This document shows, piece after piece, positions 7,360 through 17,783 of a stretch of DNA of 64,000 bases. A model generated the notes under the pieces. That model saw only the letters and a list, made by a program, of their open reading frames with translations, was not told the origin of the DNA and made no database searches. The first letter of the stretch is position 1; the number at the start of each line of letters is the position of its first letter. Origin of the DNA: Curvibacter sp. CHRR-16 (GTDB lineage Bacteria > Pseudomonadota > Gammaproteobacteria > Burkholderiales > Burkholderiaceae_C); NCBI RefSeq assembly GCF_018474005.1, contig NZ_JAHCSH010000005.1:62001-126000 (forward strand), written 5' to 3'. The translations under genes were made by a program, and so were the position numbers.

Positions 7360-9005
7360 GTATGGTGCTCGATTACTTGTGTGGCTATGCCGATAGGATA
7401 CTGAGCCAATACCGCGATCCCTACCATGGGACCCCTCTTTTTTTCGATGGGGCTGATAGCTTTAGTGGCCGACCTGTCACTTGGAAAAATGTCGATGGCA
7501 CGGATTGGGAGCCATCCAATTTGGCGTCGCAGCAAAACTTGTTTCGGCTGTTGAGCGCACTGTCGGCGCTGACGGGCAACGGGGATTACAAGAACGCGGC
7601 CCAAGCGGCCCTGCGCTGGCATTTCGACCATGCAGACAGCAGCGGCTTGCTGCGCTGGGGCGGGCATTCTTTCATCGATCTCAAGACGCTGCAGCCAGCA
7701 GGGCCTGAAAACAAAAACATGGTGCACGAGCTCAAGCACCATTACCCGTTTTATGAGCTGATGTACGAGACCGATGCCAAGGCGACGTCCAAGCTCATCA
7801 AAGCGATTTGGAACAGCCATATCTTCAATTGGGATACGGTAGAGCTATCGCGCCACGGCGACTACGGCAAACCCACGGTGGAGCAGGGCTTTTGGGATCA
7901 ACCGCGCCGTGAGGATTTAGAGGTGCTGCGCGAGGCCAAAGGCCTGTCGTTTGTGAATGTGGGCAACGACTTGATCTACGCCGCTTGCCAAGCGTATTTG
8001 GCCGAACACGATCAAGGGGCGCTCAACTGGGCCGAGTTCATGTCTTGGCAGTACGTGCGCAGCCGTTACCCGCACACTGGGTTGGGCTGCTACCAGTTCA
8101 ACCGCCCCACCAAGCGGGAAGAGCCGCCTACCGACGAAAACGACCCACAGTACACCTTCTCTTACTACGGCGACAGGGCGCAGCGCCAGTTTGGGCCCGA
8201 ATACGGCGCTGTGGCCATGGAAGCATGGGTGCTGTTCAAGATGGATGAAGAAGCGCTCAACGGCCCCCAAGGTATTTATGGCGATGCCTCGCTGGCGCAA
8301 GTCTCCATGGCGCGCCAGCTAGGTGAGTGTGGCCGCAAGCTGATGGATTGGACGGTGTCGGGCCTAGAGGCCTATGCGCGCTACGCCTACGACCCGCAGA
8401 CCAACGAGATCAAGCCCATGTTTGCCGATGGCAAGGATCTGACTGGGCACAAGGTACCGCGCTATGGTTACTACGGCCAAAAGGGCTGGGAATTGCGCCG
8501 CGAAAAAATCGCTCCCATCATGCTACTGACCTATGCCACCGCTTGGGCTGCCAGTGGCAAGGCCACGCTGTGGCCCGCGGTGGTAGCCATGGCAGGCCAT
8601 TTTGGCTTGGGTGACTGGAACGCCGATAACCCAGCTAAGCCGCAGGCCAATCTGGCCACGACTGCCAGTGATGCGGTCACGCTATTTGCCGTGCTGGAGG
8701 TGGCCCGTACGACAGGCGCAACGCAGTACCTGGACTTGGCCAAAGCCATAGGCGCCAATATTTTTCGCCAACGTGCCCACCGGGGCTGGTTGGTGCCCAG
8801 TAGCCAGCACATGTATTGCCGTTTTGACGATGCCGAGCCGCTGGCGCTGGCTGCGCTGTATGCCGCAGAGCAGGGTAGAGCCGATGCGGTGCCAGCCTTT
8901 CGCAGCCAAGGTGGCTACATCCATGGAGATGCCTTGCTGCCCGGCATTGGCAAGAAAAATATCACCGATATCAAGTTCATCTACCCACAGCAGTGCGTGG
9001 CTTGA
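7356..9005 (+). CDS. Polysaccharide lyase family 2-like pectate lyase (cytoplasmic exolyase type)
   Basis: A 549-residue protein without a signal peptide, consistent with a cytoplasmic enzyme. Its length and helical character fit the alpha/alpha-barrel of PL2 pectate lyases such as PelW and the Yersinia PL2A. As I recall, the Yersinia enzyme uses His109, Glu130 and His172 for a transition metal and Arg171 as catalytic base. Here His104 (WGGHSF), Glu125 (HELKHH) and the pair Arg166-His167 (SRHGDYG) have the same spacing, offset by five. PL2 enzymes cleave pectate or oligogalacturonides by beta-elimination. The gene overlaps trhO by ATGA and is followed 23 bases later by an HD phosphohydrolase gene. 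No other oligogalacturonide genes lie beside it. The assignment is from motif spacing and memory, not from a search. Confidence 0.7.
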   Translation: MSMVLDYLCGYADRILSQYRDPYHGTPLFFDGADSFSGRPVTWKNVDGTDWEPSNLASQQNLFRLLSALSALTGNGDYKNAAQAALRWHFDHADSSGLLRWGGHSFIDLKTLQPAGPENKNMVHELKHHYPFYELMYETDAKATSKLIKAIWNSHIFNWDTVELSRHGDYGKPTVEQGFWDQPRREDLEVLREAKGLSFVNVGNDLIYAACQAYLAEHDQGALNWAEFMSWQYVRSRYPHTGLGCYQFNRPTKREEPPTDENDPQYTFSYYGDRAQRQFGPEYGAVAMEAWVLFKMDEEALNGPQGIYGDASLAQVSMARQLGECGRKLMDWTVSGLEAYARYAYDPQTNEIKPMFADGKDLTGHKVPRYGYYGQKGWELRREKIAPIMLLTYATAWAASGKATLWPAVVAMAGHFGLGDWNADNPAKPQANLATTASDAVTLFAVLEVARTTGATQYLDLAKAIGANIFRQRAHRGWLVPSSQHMYCRFDDAEPLALAALYAAEQGRADAVPAFRSQGGYIHGDALLPGIGKKNITDIKFIYPQQCVA

Positions 9006-9028
9006 GCGGTACGAGAGCAGGATTGACC

Positions 9029-9607
9029 ATGCAAGCCATCATCGATTTCGTCTTGGAGCTGGACAAGCTCAAAGGGGTGACCCGCAAAACCCGCCCGCTG
9101 GGTTTGGATCGCCAAGAAAACTCGGCCGAGCACAGTTGGCAAATTGCGCTCTTGGCATCGTCTTTGGCTCCCTATGCTCCGCAGGCCTTGGACATGAACC
9201 GCGTAGTGGCCATGCTGCTGGTGCACGACATCGGCGAGATCGACACGGGCGACACCATCGCCTACGCCGAAGAAGGGTGGCAAGAGCGCAAAGCCGCCGA
9301 GTTGGCTGCCGTACAGCGCATCTTTGGTCTGCTGCCCTCTGAGCAAGCTGCCCGCTTTTTGGCGTTGTGGCAGGAGTTTGAAGACGCGGCCACCCCGGAA
9401 GCCCGTTTTGCCCATGCCGCAGACCGTGCCATGCCGGTCTTGCTCAACCTAGCCAACAGCGGCCAGAGCTGGCGCGAAAACGGCATCAGCTACGAGCGCG
9501 TGGTCAAACGCATCCGTCCACCGATTGAGACGGGGTGTCCTGCACTGTGGGCCTATCTCGATGGGCAATTGCGCCATGCCCAAACGCAAGGGTGGTTTGG
9601 TGCCTGA
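9029..9607 (+). CDS. HD-domain phosphohydrolase (YfbR/HDDC2-like 5'-deoxynucleotidase)
   Basis: ATG 9029 gives 192 residues; the longer frame begins inside the preceding gene without a ribosome site. The HD motifs are complete: RQENSAEHSW (His35), LLVHDIGE (His66-Asp67) and the late Asp in AADRAMPVL. This set matches the HD_3 group that includes YfbR and human HDDC2, divalent-metal-dependent phosphatases acting on deoxynucleoside 5'-monophosphates. The sequence after HD (IDTGDTIAYAEEGW) is typical for the group. The gene is probably co-transcribed with trhO and the PL2 lyase gene. Confidence 0.85.
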   Translation: MQAIIDFVLELDKLKGVTRKTRPLGLDRQENSAEHSWQIALLASSLAPYAPQALDMNRVVAMLLVHDIGEIDTGDTIAYAEEGWQERKAAELAAVQRIFGLLPSEQAARFLALWQEFEDAATPEARFAHAADRAMPVLLNLANSGQSWRENGISYERVVKRIRPPIETGCPALWAYLDGQLRHAQTQGWFGA

Positions 9608-9717
9608 ACGGTGTATGAATCCCACTTTCATGGGCATGGGTATTGGTCACGCTACTGTCTAGCCACTTTGGTTAAATAGCCTGCAGGACTAAAGAGCAAT
9701 CACACGAGGAGACACCT

Positions 9718-10701
9718 ATGCAATACCGTCCTTTGGGCCGCACCGGCTGGAATATTTCAACCGTGAGTTTTGGTGCTTGGGCTATTGGCGGCACATGGGG
9801 AGCGGTGGACGATGCAGACTCCATGGCTGCGCTGCACCGGGCCTTGGATTTAGGCGTCAATTTCTTTGACACCGCCGATGTGTATGGCGATGGCCGCAGC
9901 GAGCGCTTGTTGGCCCGGCTGCGCCAAGAGCGCAGCGAACCGTTTTACGTGGCCACCAAGGCCGGCCGGCGGCTCAGTCCGCATGTGGCCGCCGGTTTTA
10001 CGCGCGCCAACCTCACGGCGTTTGTGGAGCGCAGCATGCGCAACCTTAATACCGAGGCCATAGACCTGCTGCAACTGCACTGCCCACCGACCGAGGTGTT
10101 TTACATGCCCGAAGTGTTTGGTGTACTCGACGACTTGGTACAAGCAGGCAAGCTGCGCCACTACGGCGTGAGTGTGGAAAAGGTGGAAGAAGCGCTCAAG
10201 GCAATTGAATACCCCGCTGTGCAAAGCGTGCAAATCATCTACAACCTGTTTCGCCAGCGCCCGGCCGAGTTGCTGTTTGAACAGACGCAAAAACGCGGCG
10301 TGGGCATTTTGGCGCGCTTGCCGCTCTCCAGTGGTTTGCTCAGCGGCAAGATGCATGCCCACAGCGCGTTTGCCGCTGATGACCACCGTGCCTTCAACCG
10401 CGAGGGGGCGGCGTTTGACAAGGGGGAAACCTTCTCGGGACTGGACTTCGCTGTCGGCTTGCAGGCCGTAGAGGCCATGCGCCCCTTGGTGCCAGCGGGT
10501 CAAAGCATGGCGCAAATGGCGCTGCGTTGGATTCAAATGCACCCGGCGGTGACCTGTTCTATACCCGGGGGCAAGAATCCCGCCCAAGTGCAAGACAACG
10601 TGGCCGCAGCAGACCTGCCCGCACTGTCCGAGAACACCATGAAGGCGTTGGATGCGATCTACGCTCGCTACGCCAAGCCTTTGGTACACCACTGCTGGTA
10701 A
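9718..10701 (+). CDS. Aldo/keto reductase
   Basis: A 327-residue (beta/alpha)8-barrel NADPH oxidoreductase. The catalytic tetrad is visible: Asp51, Tyr56 (DTADVYGDG), Lys81 (ATKAG) and His121 (LQLHCPP). It resembles the AKR group of YajO/Tas-like enzymes; the carbonyl substrate is unknown. ATG 9718 follows a GAGGAG ribosome site. The stop TAA shares a base with a possible ATG (10701) of the next frame, so the amidohydrolase gene may be translationally coupled. Confidence 0.88.
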   Translation: MQYRPLGRTGWNISTVSFGAWAIGGTWGAVDDADSMAALHRALDLGVNFFDTADVYGDGRSERLLARLRQERSEPFYVATKAGRRLSPHVAAGFTRANLTAFVERSMRNLNTEAIDLLQLHCPPTEVFYMPEVFGVLDDLVQAGKLRHYGVSVEKVEEALKAIEYPAVQSVQIIYNLFRQRPAELLFEQTQKRGVGILARLPLSSGLLSGKMHAHSAFAADDHRAFNREGAAFDKGETFSGLDFAVGLQAVEAMRPLVPAGQSMAQMALRWIQMHPAVTCSIPGGKNPAQVQDNVAAADLPALSENTMKALDAIYARYAKPLVHHCW

Positions 10702-10739
10702 TGGCAGTGGTTGCCAACGCTCAAGTGTTCGTGCGCAGC

Positions 10740-12443
10740 ATGAAACTTCAGGCTTGTCTGCCGTTGCGGCGCATGATGCTGCTGGCTTGTGCAGGACTGC
10801 TTCTTGTGGGGTGCAAAGGCAGCAACCCAGACGTGATTTTTTATGGCGGTCCGGTTTTGACGGTCGATGCCCAAGACCACGTAGCGCAGGCACTGGCCAT
10901 CCGCGATGGTGTTATCACCGCTGTGGGCAGCTCAGAGGACGTAATGGCCACGCGAGGTGCCGGCACCTTGTTGGTCGATCTCAAGGGCCGCACCCTCATG
11001 CCGGGCTTTGTGGCTGCGCATGAGCATCCGTCCATTACTGCCGTTTTTAGTGGTGCGGTTGATCTTTCTGGTTTTCGCTACCGCAGCAATGCGCAGGTGT
11101 GGCAGGCTTTGCGGCAAGCGATTGCCGAGCAGCCCAAAGGGGCGTGGATTTATGCTGGTGGGCTTGATGCCATCCTGACGCCAGATTTGAAAATACCCAG
11201 CCGCCAAGAGCTTGATGCCATGGCACCCGACAATCCGCTGGTGCTGGTGTCGCAAACCTTGCACTCCTTTTGGGCCAATAGCCGAGCGTTTGCCGAGGCA
11301 GGCATCGGCAGGGACTCCCCAGATCCCGGGGCCGGCTCCTATTACGAGCGTGATGCGCAGGGCGATTTGACGGGATTTGTCGCCGAGACCCGTGCTGCAG
11401 CGCCTTTGCTCAAGGGACTGAAGTCACCGTGGAAGGTCTACAACCGCTATGTGGATGTGCTCGATGGTTTATTGGCCCGTGGGGTGACTTCAGTGGCGTC
11501 ACTGGGCTACAACGTGCCGCCAATGCTGGCCAAGGTAGCGGCGTCGCGCCAGCTCAGGCCACGCATTCGGCAGTTTTTCTATTTGGTGGAAGACGAGCTG
11601 CAGTATTTGCCGGATATACCCGACACGCAAGACCCGTACTTTCGGGTTCTGGGGCTGAAGTTGTGGCATGACGGCTCGCCCTACACGGGCAGCATGTACA
11701 CCAGTAAGCCGTATTTAGACAGTCCTTTAGGGCGCACACTGGGGATTCGTGCCGGCAGTCATGGCCAGGCCATGATTGAAGAGGCTGCATTGGTGGAGAA
11801 AATTCAACGCTACACCGCAGCAGGGTGGCAGGTGGCCATCCACAGCCAAGGCGATGCGTCCAATGCTGCGGTGCTCCATGCTATAGAGCTGGCAGGTCCC
11901 TTGGCGGGAGCGACTCCCTCTGTACGCTTGGAGCATGGTGTATTTTTGCCTGCAGAGCGCATGCAGCAGTTGGCACAGTTGCAGGTAACGCCGTCATTTC
12001 ACATTCACCACATCAAGTTCTATGGCGATGCCTTGGCGCAGTCTATTGTGGGATTGCAAGCGGCTTGGCAAACATTGCCGGTGCGCAGTGCATTTGACTA
12101 TGGCGTGCATCCCACCCTGCATGCCGACAGCCCCATGTTCGCCCCCGATGGTTTTGCGCTCATGCAGACGGCCATGAACCGCCGCACAGGCTTGGGGCTG
12201 CTGCTCAACCCGCAGCAGGGCATCACCGTGCAGCAGGCGGTGCGGGCAATGACTATTAATGGTGCATGGCAGCTGCGACTAGCCGCGCAGACGGGCTCGC
12301 TGGAGGTGGGCAAATGGGCGGATTTGCAAATTGTGGACCGCAATCCCTACGAGAGTTCTGTGGAAACGCTCGACACCATCCGCACACAGGAGGTGTATGT
12401 GGGTGGGCGTTTGCAATACCAAGCGATTCATATGGTTCAGTGA
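10740..12443 (+). CDS. Lipoprotein metal-dependent amidohydrolase (YtcJ-like)
   Basis: Start set at ATG 10740, giving 567 residues with a lipoprotein signal: a hydrophobic core and the lipobox LVGC with Cys25. ATG 10701, overlapping the aldo/keto reductase stop, would add 13 residues and cannot be excluded. The catalytic part has the amidohydrolase entry motif AAHEHP (His94, His96), a later LEHGVFL histidine and an Asp in HADSPM, typical of the amidohydrolase-3/YtcJ group. These enzymes hydrolyse amide or imide bonds with one or two metal ions. The lipid anchor suggests a periplasmic location, less usual for the family. The substrate is unknown. Confidence 0.8.
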   Translation: MKLQACLPLRRMMLLACAGLLLVGCKGSNPDVIFYGGPVLTVDAQDHVAQALAIRDGVITAVGSSEDVMATRGAGTLLVDLKGRTLMPGFVAAHEHPSITAVFSGAVDLSGFRYRSNAQVWQALRQAIAEQPKGAWIYAGGLDAILTPDLKIPSRQELDAMAPDNPLVLVSQTLHSFWANSRAFAEAGIGRDSPDPGAGSYYERDAQGDLTGFVAETRAAAPLLKGLKSPWKVYNRYVDVLDGLLARGVTSVASLGYNVPPMLAKVAASRQLRPRIRQFFYLVEDELQYLPDIPDTQDPYFRVLGLKLWHDGSPYTGSMYTSKPYLDSPLGRTLGIRAGSHGQAMIEEAALVEKIQRYTAAGWQVAIHSQGDASNAAVLHAIELAGPLAGATPSVRLEHGVFLPAERMQQLAQLQVTPSFHIHHIKFYGDALAQSIVGLQAAWQTLPVRSAFDYGVHPTLHADSPMFAPDGFALMQTAMNRRTGLGLLLNPQQGITVQQAVRAMTINGAWQLRLAAQTGSLEVGKWADLQIVDRNPYESSVETLDTIRTQEVYVGGRLQYQAIHMVQ

Positions 12444-12515
12444 ATTTTCTGCCCCTGCTTGCACCCTAGTGGCTCCCGATACAAGGCTGAGGATGTTCTC
12501 TGCCATGCCATGGGC

Positions 12516-13331
12516 TTAGTGCACCAGCATCACCGCCAAAACCAGAACCAGCAGGCCGATATAGACCTGTGCGTGCACCCGATCCGGTATGCGGCCAATC
12601 CAGGGCGATGCCAGTTTGACCCCGCACAGCGACCCCAGCGTGAGTACCGCAAAAGCCAGCAAGTCCACATAGCCTGCATACCAAGCGCCCAAGGGCGAGG
12701 GCAGTAGCAGCCCTGCGGCCATGTAGGAAGCGCAGCCCACCAACCCCACTGGAGTGGTCAGCGGATTGGCAGTGGCCGTTGCGCGGCTCATGCTCAAGCC
12801 ACGGCGGCGCAGCAGGGGCACCGTCATCACACTGCCACCCACCCCCAAGAACGTGGCGATGGCCCCAATGGCCGTGCCCCCGAAAACGGTTGCCACACGG
12901 GGCAAGGAGACAGTGGCGCGGTGCTCGTGCGCGGCCAAGAAACCGCGTCGCAACCAGCAGTCGGCAATGGTGATGCCCAAATACACCACAAAGGCCCAGC
13001 GCACGGTGGGCCCAGTGCTATGGGAGGCTAGATACGCCCCCAGCATGGAACCCAGACCAATGAAAGCGGCCAGAGGCCATATCTCGTTACGGCGCAAATT
13101 GCCTGCGCGGTAGTGGCGCTGCGTTGCCATGAGTGAGCTCACCACCATCACACTGGTGGAGGTGGCCACCGCGATGTGCATGGCCGCTTGCCCCACTGTG
13201 CTCTCGGTGCCATGGCTGATCAGCAGTGCTTGGTACAGCAGCGGCACCACTACAAACCCACCTCCAAAACCAAACAACACGGTGGTGATGCCCGCGATGC
13301 ACCCAAAAAACGCCAAGGACAGATACAGCAT
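12516..13331 (-). CDS. Sulfite exporter TauE/SafE family permease
   Basis: Start ATG at 13331 gives 271 residues; the longer upstream frame is not supported. The protein is very hydrophobic with about eight membrane helices. It contains the paired family motifs FGFGGGFVVVPLL near the N-terminus and FLGVGGSVMTVPLL in the second half, as expected from the internal duplication of TauE/SafE proteins. The family exports sulfite, sulfoacetate or related anions; the substrate here is unknown. It is divergent from the SDR gene at 13441, with 109 bases between the two starts. Confidence 0.88.
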   Translation of the reverse strand: MLYLSLAFFGCIAGITTVLFGFGGGFVVVPLLYQALLISHGTESTVGQAAMHIAVATSTSVMVVSSLMATQRHYRAGNLRRNEIWPLAAFIGLGSMLGAYLASHSTGPTVRWAFVVYLGITIADCWLRRGFLAAHEHRATVSLPRVATVFGGTAIGAIATFLGVGGSVMTVPLLRRRGLSMSRATATANPLTTPVGLVGCASYMAAGLLLPSPLGAWYAGYVDLLAFAVLTLGSLCGVKLASPWIGRIPDRVHAQVYIGLLVLVLAVMLVH

Positions 13332-13440
13332 GGCGCTATTGTGACGGCACTGGTGATGGCACTGTGGCATAGGCATTTTTGCTATGGTGCATGGCCTATT
13401 GCCTGAATCATTTACCTGAATCACTTTGGAGCTTTTGCAT

Positions 13441-14208
13441 ATGCCTGCACCACCTAGGGGTTTGCTACACGATCGTTTGGCCTTGATTACCGGAGCGGCC
13501 AGTGGCATTGGCCAAGCCATTGCGCTGGCCTATGCCCAAGCGGGGGCACGGGTGGTCATCACTGACCGTGACGCCAGCGCATGCAGTGACACCTTGGCCC
13601 AAGTGCAGGCCCTTGGTGGGCAGGGTTGGGTGTTTGCACTGGATGTGACGGACAACGAGGCGGTGGTGCGTTTGGCGGCACAAGTGCAAGCCCAAGTCGG
13701 GGCAGTGAGCATCCTCGTTAACAATGCCGGGGTGATATTGCGCGAGGGACTGGACAGCCCCCAAGCCCATGCCGCTGTACGCCAAGTGATGGATGTGAAT
13801 GTGCTTGGCGTGTTCAATGTGATGCATGCTTTTTTGCCCGCATTGCGCGCCACTCGGGGCACGGTGGTGAACATCTCTTCGGGGGCTTCTTTTCATGGTC
13901 AACCCAATGCGGTGGGCTATTCGGCATCCAAGGCCGCGGTGCGTTTGCTCTCACAGTCCATGGTGGCGGATTTGGCGGCCAGTGGCATCCGCGTCAATGT
14001 GATCGCTCCAGGGGTTATTGAGACGCCCATGACCGCCGCAACGCGGGCCAACCCCGAGCGTTTGCAGCGTTTTATGGCCCGCATACCCGCAGGCCGCTTG
14101 GGTTTTCCCATGGAAGTGGCGCAAGCGGCGGTGTTTTTGGCCTCCGACATGGCCAGTTACATCAACGGGGTTACCTTGCCAGTGGATGGCGGCTACCTAG
14201 CGGTTTGA
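13441..14208 (+). CDS. Short-chain dehydrogenase/reductase (classical SDR)
   Basis: A 255-residue classical SDR. It has the cofactor motif TGAASGIG (residues 17-24), NNAG (94-97), the catalytic Ser147, Tyr160 and Lys164 (YSASK), and the C-terminal PVDGGYLAV. TDRD after beta-2 (residues 41-44) favours NAD over NADP. ATG 13441 is preferred over a TTG five codons upstream because a GGAG lies in front of it. The substrate is not evident. Confidence 0.88.
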   Translation: MPAPPRGLLHDRLALITGAASGIGQAIALAYAQAGARVVITDRDASACSDTLAQVQALGGQGWVFALDVTDNEAVVRLAAQVQAQVGAVSILVNNAGVILREGLDSPQAHAAVRQVMDVNVLGVFNVMHAFLPALRATRGTVVNISSGASFHGQPNAVGYSASKAAVRLLSQSMVADLAASGIRVNVIAPGVIETPMTAATRANPERLQRFMARIPAGRLGFPMEVAQAAVFLASDMASYINGVTLPVDGGYLAV

Positions 14209-14228
14209 TAGCCGCGTTTGTGTTGTCC

Positions 14229-15203
<975 letters not shown>

Positions 15204-15212
15204 TTAGCCGCC

Positions 15213-16046
15213 CTACATGGCTTTGAAGCGGTGGGCGTAGAGGCGGCTGACGACCAGTGTGTCGCCGTGTCCGCGCAGGTTCAGAGTCAGGCGGCCTGTG
15301 TGGTCGCGGCTGATGGTGTCTATGGCGCTGGCACGCACCACGGTGCCACGGTGGATTTGCCAAAACACCTGCGGATCGAGCTGTGGCAGCAAGTCTTTGA
15401 GCGGGGTGCGCAACAGGTATTCACGCTCTGCAGTCAGTACACGCAGGTACTTGTCTGCCGCTTCCAAGTACAGCACGGATTCGATGGGCACCATGTGGAT
15501 GTGGTTGCCCACGCTGGCCTGCAGCACTTGCAGCGTGGCTTGTGGGGTGGCGGTGCTGGAGGCTTGCTGGGCTTGCAGCAGTCCACACAACTGACTGAGC
15601 GTGGTGTTGAGGCTGGCTTGTGGTGTGGTGCTGTCGATCTGCAGTGCTGCTTGTAGCTTGGCTACGGTTTTGCGCAGGCGTTCGGTTTGCACGGGTTTGA
15701 GCAGGTAATCCATGGCCTGTGCCTCAAAGGCCTGCACGGCATACTGGTCGTACGCCGTGACAAACACCAAAGCCGGAAAAGGGCGCTCCGGCACATGCGC
15801 TGGGGGCCACAGCTCAGCCAGTTCCAGTGCGGCATCAAGCCCACTCATGCCTGGCATGCGGATGTCGAAAAACAGCACCTGCGGCAGCAACTCCAGCGTG
15901 GCTTGCACGGCGCATGCGCCATCACCCACAGTGCGTAGCACCTGCAGAGCAGGCCACGCACGGGCCAACTCGGCTTGCAGCGCTTGTGCCAGCAGGGGTT
16001 CGTCTTCGGCGATGAGGGCGGTGACTGGTGGCGTGGCGCTGGGCAT
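15213..16046 (-). CDS. LytTR-family response regulator
   Basis: The receiver domain spans about residues 8-130, with the acidic pair Glu14-Asp15, the phosphorylated Asp61 (FFDIRMPG) and the Lys of DYLLKPV. A C-terminal LytTR DNA-binding domain follows (about residues 170-275; HMVPIESVLYLEAADKYL, then FWQIHRGTVV). The overall layout is as in AlgR/LytR/YehT. ATG 16046 is used; a GTG at 16055 lies one base after the kinase stop and would add three residues. The partner kinase gene is immediately upstream, so the two are coupled. Targets are unknown. Confidence 0.87.
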   Translation of the reverse strand: MPSATPPVTALIAEDEPLLAQALQAELARAWPALQVLRTVGDGACAVQATLELLPQVLFFDIRMPGMSGLDAALELAELWPPAHVPERPFPALVFVTAYDQYAVQAFEAQAMDYLLKPVQTERLRKTVAKLQAALQIDSTTPQASLNTTLSQLCGLLQAQQASSTATPQATLQVLQASVGNHIHMVPIESVLYLEAADKYLRVLTAEREYLLRTPLKDLLPQLDPQVFWQIHRGTVVRASAIDTISRDHTGRLTLNLRGHGDTLVVSRLYAHRFKAM

Positions 16047-16056
16047 GGTTGGCACT

Positions 16057-17118
16057 TCAGTTTTTTATGGGAAATGTGATGCTAACCCTTGTGCCACCTG
16101 CTGGAGGCGCTATTAAAACCATAGCACCATGGTGGCCGTAGGTGGTGGCCAATCGTTCGCGCACTTGCTGCAAACCAAAACCTTGGCCTGCAGCGGTGTG
16201 CGGTGCCGCTTGCAGTTTGGCCATATCGGCACCCAAGCCAGTGTCGAGTACCTCCAGCGCCAGCATGCCATCGGCAGCCCCAGCGCTGATGCGAATGCTG
16301 CCGCCAGCTACCTTGGGTTCTAAGCCATGTTGGATGCTGTTTTCCACCAAAGGCTGCAGCAGCAGGGGTGGCACGGGTTGGGTGCTCAAGGATTCGGGCA
16401 AGTCCAATTGGTACTGCAAGCGTGGCCCCATGCGAATGGCCATGAGTTCCAGATAGTCTTGCAAGCGTGCAAATTCATCGGCAAGCGTGTGCTGATGGCC
16501 GTCTGTAGAGGCACTGCGTGATGCGGCTAAGGTGGCGCGCAGGTAGGCAATCAGGTGGTCCAGCATGGTTTGGGCGCGAGCCGGGTCCAGCGCGATCAGT
16601 GCCCGCAAATTGGCCAGCGTGTTAAACAGCATGTGCGGTTCTAGCTGCGCCTCCAGCAGTTTGAGCTGGGCTTCGCTGGCTTGGCGGCGCGCTGCTTCTA
16701 GCTGCTGGCGTTCTGCAGCCCGTTGCTCGCGGCTGACAAAAGCCCAACTGATGACGCCGCTGGCCACCAAACTGATGAACAGCATGCCCATTACGTAGCG
16801 CGGTGATGTTTTCCATATGGACAGCGAGTTCGAGCCCAGCAGCGCATCGGTCAGGAAAATGCCGCTGAAGTAGCCCAGCACCACCGCTGCCGGCACTATC
16901 CATACCAAGCGGGAGGCATGCGCATGCCAATTGCCCACCCACAGGCAGATGGCGACCTCGATATAAGCCCAAATGCTCAGGCCTATGCAGTGTGAGTACA
17001 CCAAGTTCTTCACTAGGGTGTGTTGGTCAAACAAGGTAATGCCCATGGCAATGACCGTGTTGAGCAGCAGTACTTTGATGCCACGCTGCACATAGGCGGA
17101 TGAAAGAAAAGCTGGCAT
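16057..17118 (-). CDS. LytS/AlgZ-type sensor histidine kinase
   Basis: A 353-residue kinase. Four membrane helices lie in the first 130 residues, then a helical linker (about 130-158). The His_kinase motif EAQLEPHMLFNTLANL has the phospho-acceptor His162. The ATPase part contains LQPLVENSIQHG and GFGLQQVRERL. There is no sizeable periplasmic domain, so the signal is probably sensed within the membrane. The gene stops ten bases before the LytTR regulator start and forms a two-gene operon with it. It resembles AlgZ in Pseudomonas, but alginate genes are not visible here. Confidence 0.87.
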   Translation of the reverse strand: MPAFLSSAYVQRGIKVLLLNTVIAMGITLFDQHTLVKNLVYSHCIGLSIWAYIEVAICLWVGNWHAHASRLVWIVPAAVVLGYFSGIFLTDALLGSNSLSIWKTSPRYVMGMLFISLVASGVISWAFVSREQRAAERQQLEAARRQASEAQLKLLEAQLEPHMLFNTLANLRALIALDPARAQTMLDHLIAYLRATLAASRSASTDGHQHTLADEFARLQDYLELMAIRMGPRLQYQLDLPESLSTQPVPPLLLQPLVENSIQHGLEPKVAGGSIRISAGAADGMLALEVLDTGLGADMAKLQAAPHTAAGQGFGLQQVRERLATTYGHHGAMVLIAPPAGGTRVSITFPIKN

Positions 17119-17148
17119 AGGGTTGCCAGTATGCCGCGCCCAGTGCGC

Positions 17149-17562
17149 TCAGAGCAGGCCCAGCCACTGGCCCCACACCAGCTGACCCAAGTAGCGGTTG
17201 GGGAGCAGGGTGAATGCACCAGTGACCACGCATGCGCCGAGATACAAGCCTTGCATGAATCGGCGATGCAGTGCAATGCGGTGGCGGTAGAGCGCCCAGA
17301 AGGCCACGCTCAGGCATACCAAGGTAACCGGAACAAAGAGGTGAATCCACGTGTAACCAGCCCAGTTGGGTATGCGGTAGTCACGGATGAATATGGCACT
17401 GAGGGCCGTGATCAGCATCAGCGTGACCCACGCATACCCTGCGGCGCGGTGCAAGCGGGTGCGCTGCGTTGGGCCTTTGCGAGCCCAGATGGCCACAGGC
17501 CCTATGGCCAGCGCGGCCAGCGCCGCAGTGAGGTGGATGGCAATAACAGGGGTGAGCTGCAT
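17149..17562 (-). CDS. DUF2306 family membrane protein
   Basis: ATG 17562 gives 137 residues; the longer frame upstream has no ribosome site. There are four hydrophobic segments and conserved His/Arg positions (IHLTAALAAL, LHRAAGYAWV, ALHRRFMQGLY) that mark DUF2306. The histidines in the membrane suggest a haem- or metal-binding four-helix protein, but no function is established. It lies upstream of the two-component pair on the same strand (30 bases before the kinase start) and may be co-transcribed. Confidence 0.75.
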   Translation of the reverse strand: MQLTPVIAIHLTAALAALAIGPVAIWARKGPTQRTRLHRAAGYAWVTLMLITALSAIFIRDYRIPNWAGYTWIHLFVPVTLVCLSVAFWALYRHRIALHRRFMQGLYLGACVVTGAFTLLPNRYLGQLVWGQWLGLL

Positions 17563-17686
17563 GGTCGGGTCTTTCGTAAAGCGATAGCGCCACTGTGCCC
17601 AGCGCATCGGCTAAGACCCAGCGCTTTGCGACGAAATGCCGCCAGAGCACCGCCAAATGCTGGGCAATGGCCGCCAGCCGTAGCTG

Positions 17687-17700
17687 CCGCAGGCCTGCGG
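17687..17700. repeat. Perfect 14-bp palindrome in the divergent intergenic region
   Basis: CCGCAGGCCTGCGG reads the same on both strands. It lies in the 221-base gap between the DUF2306 gene and the PhnD-like gene, where both promoters must lie, so it could be an operator or a short hairpin. No T run follows it. Confidence 0.4.
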
Positions 17701-17783
17701 GACAGGTAGCAAGTACTAGCAATGCATGCCATACTGGTTCGCAAGTGGCCCCATTGGATATGGCTGTTGGTAGGAGGCATCGC

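Noticed and set aside
9850-10893. Long minus-strand frame (347 codons) opposite the aldo/keto reductase and amidohydrolase genes
   Set aside because: It mirrors the codon pattern of a well-supported plus-strand gene and shows no family motifs, so it is a shadow.
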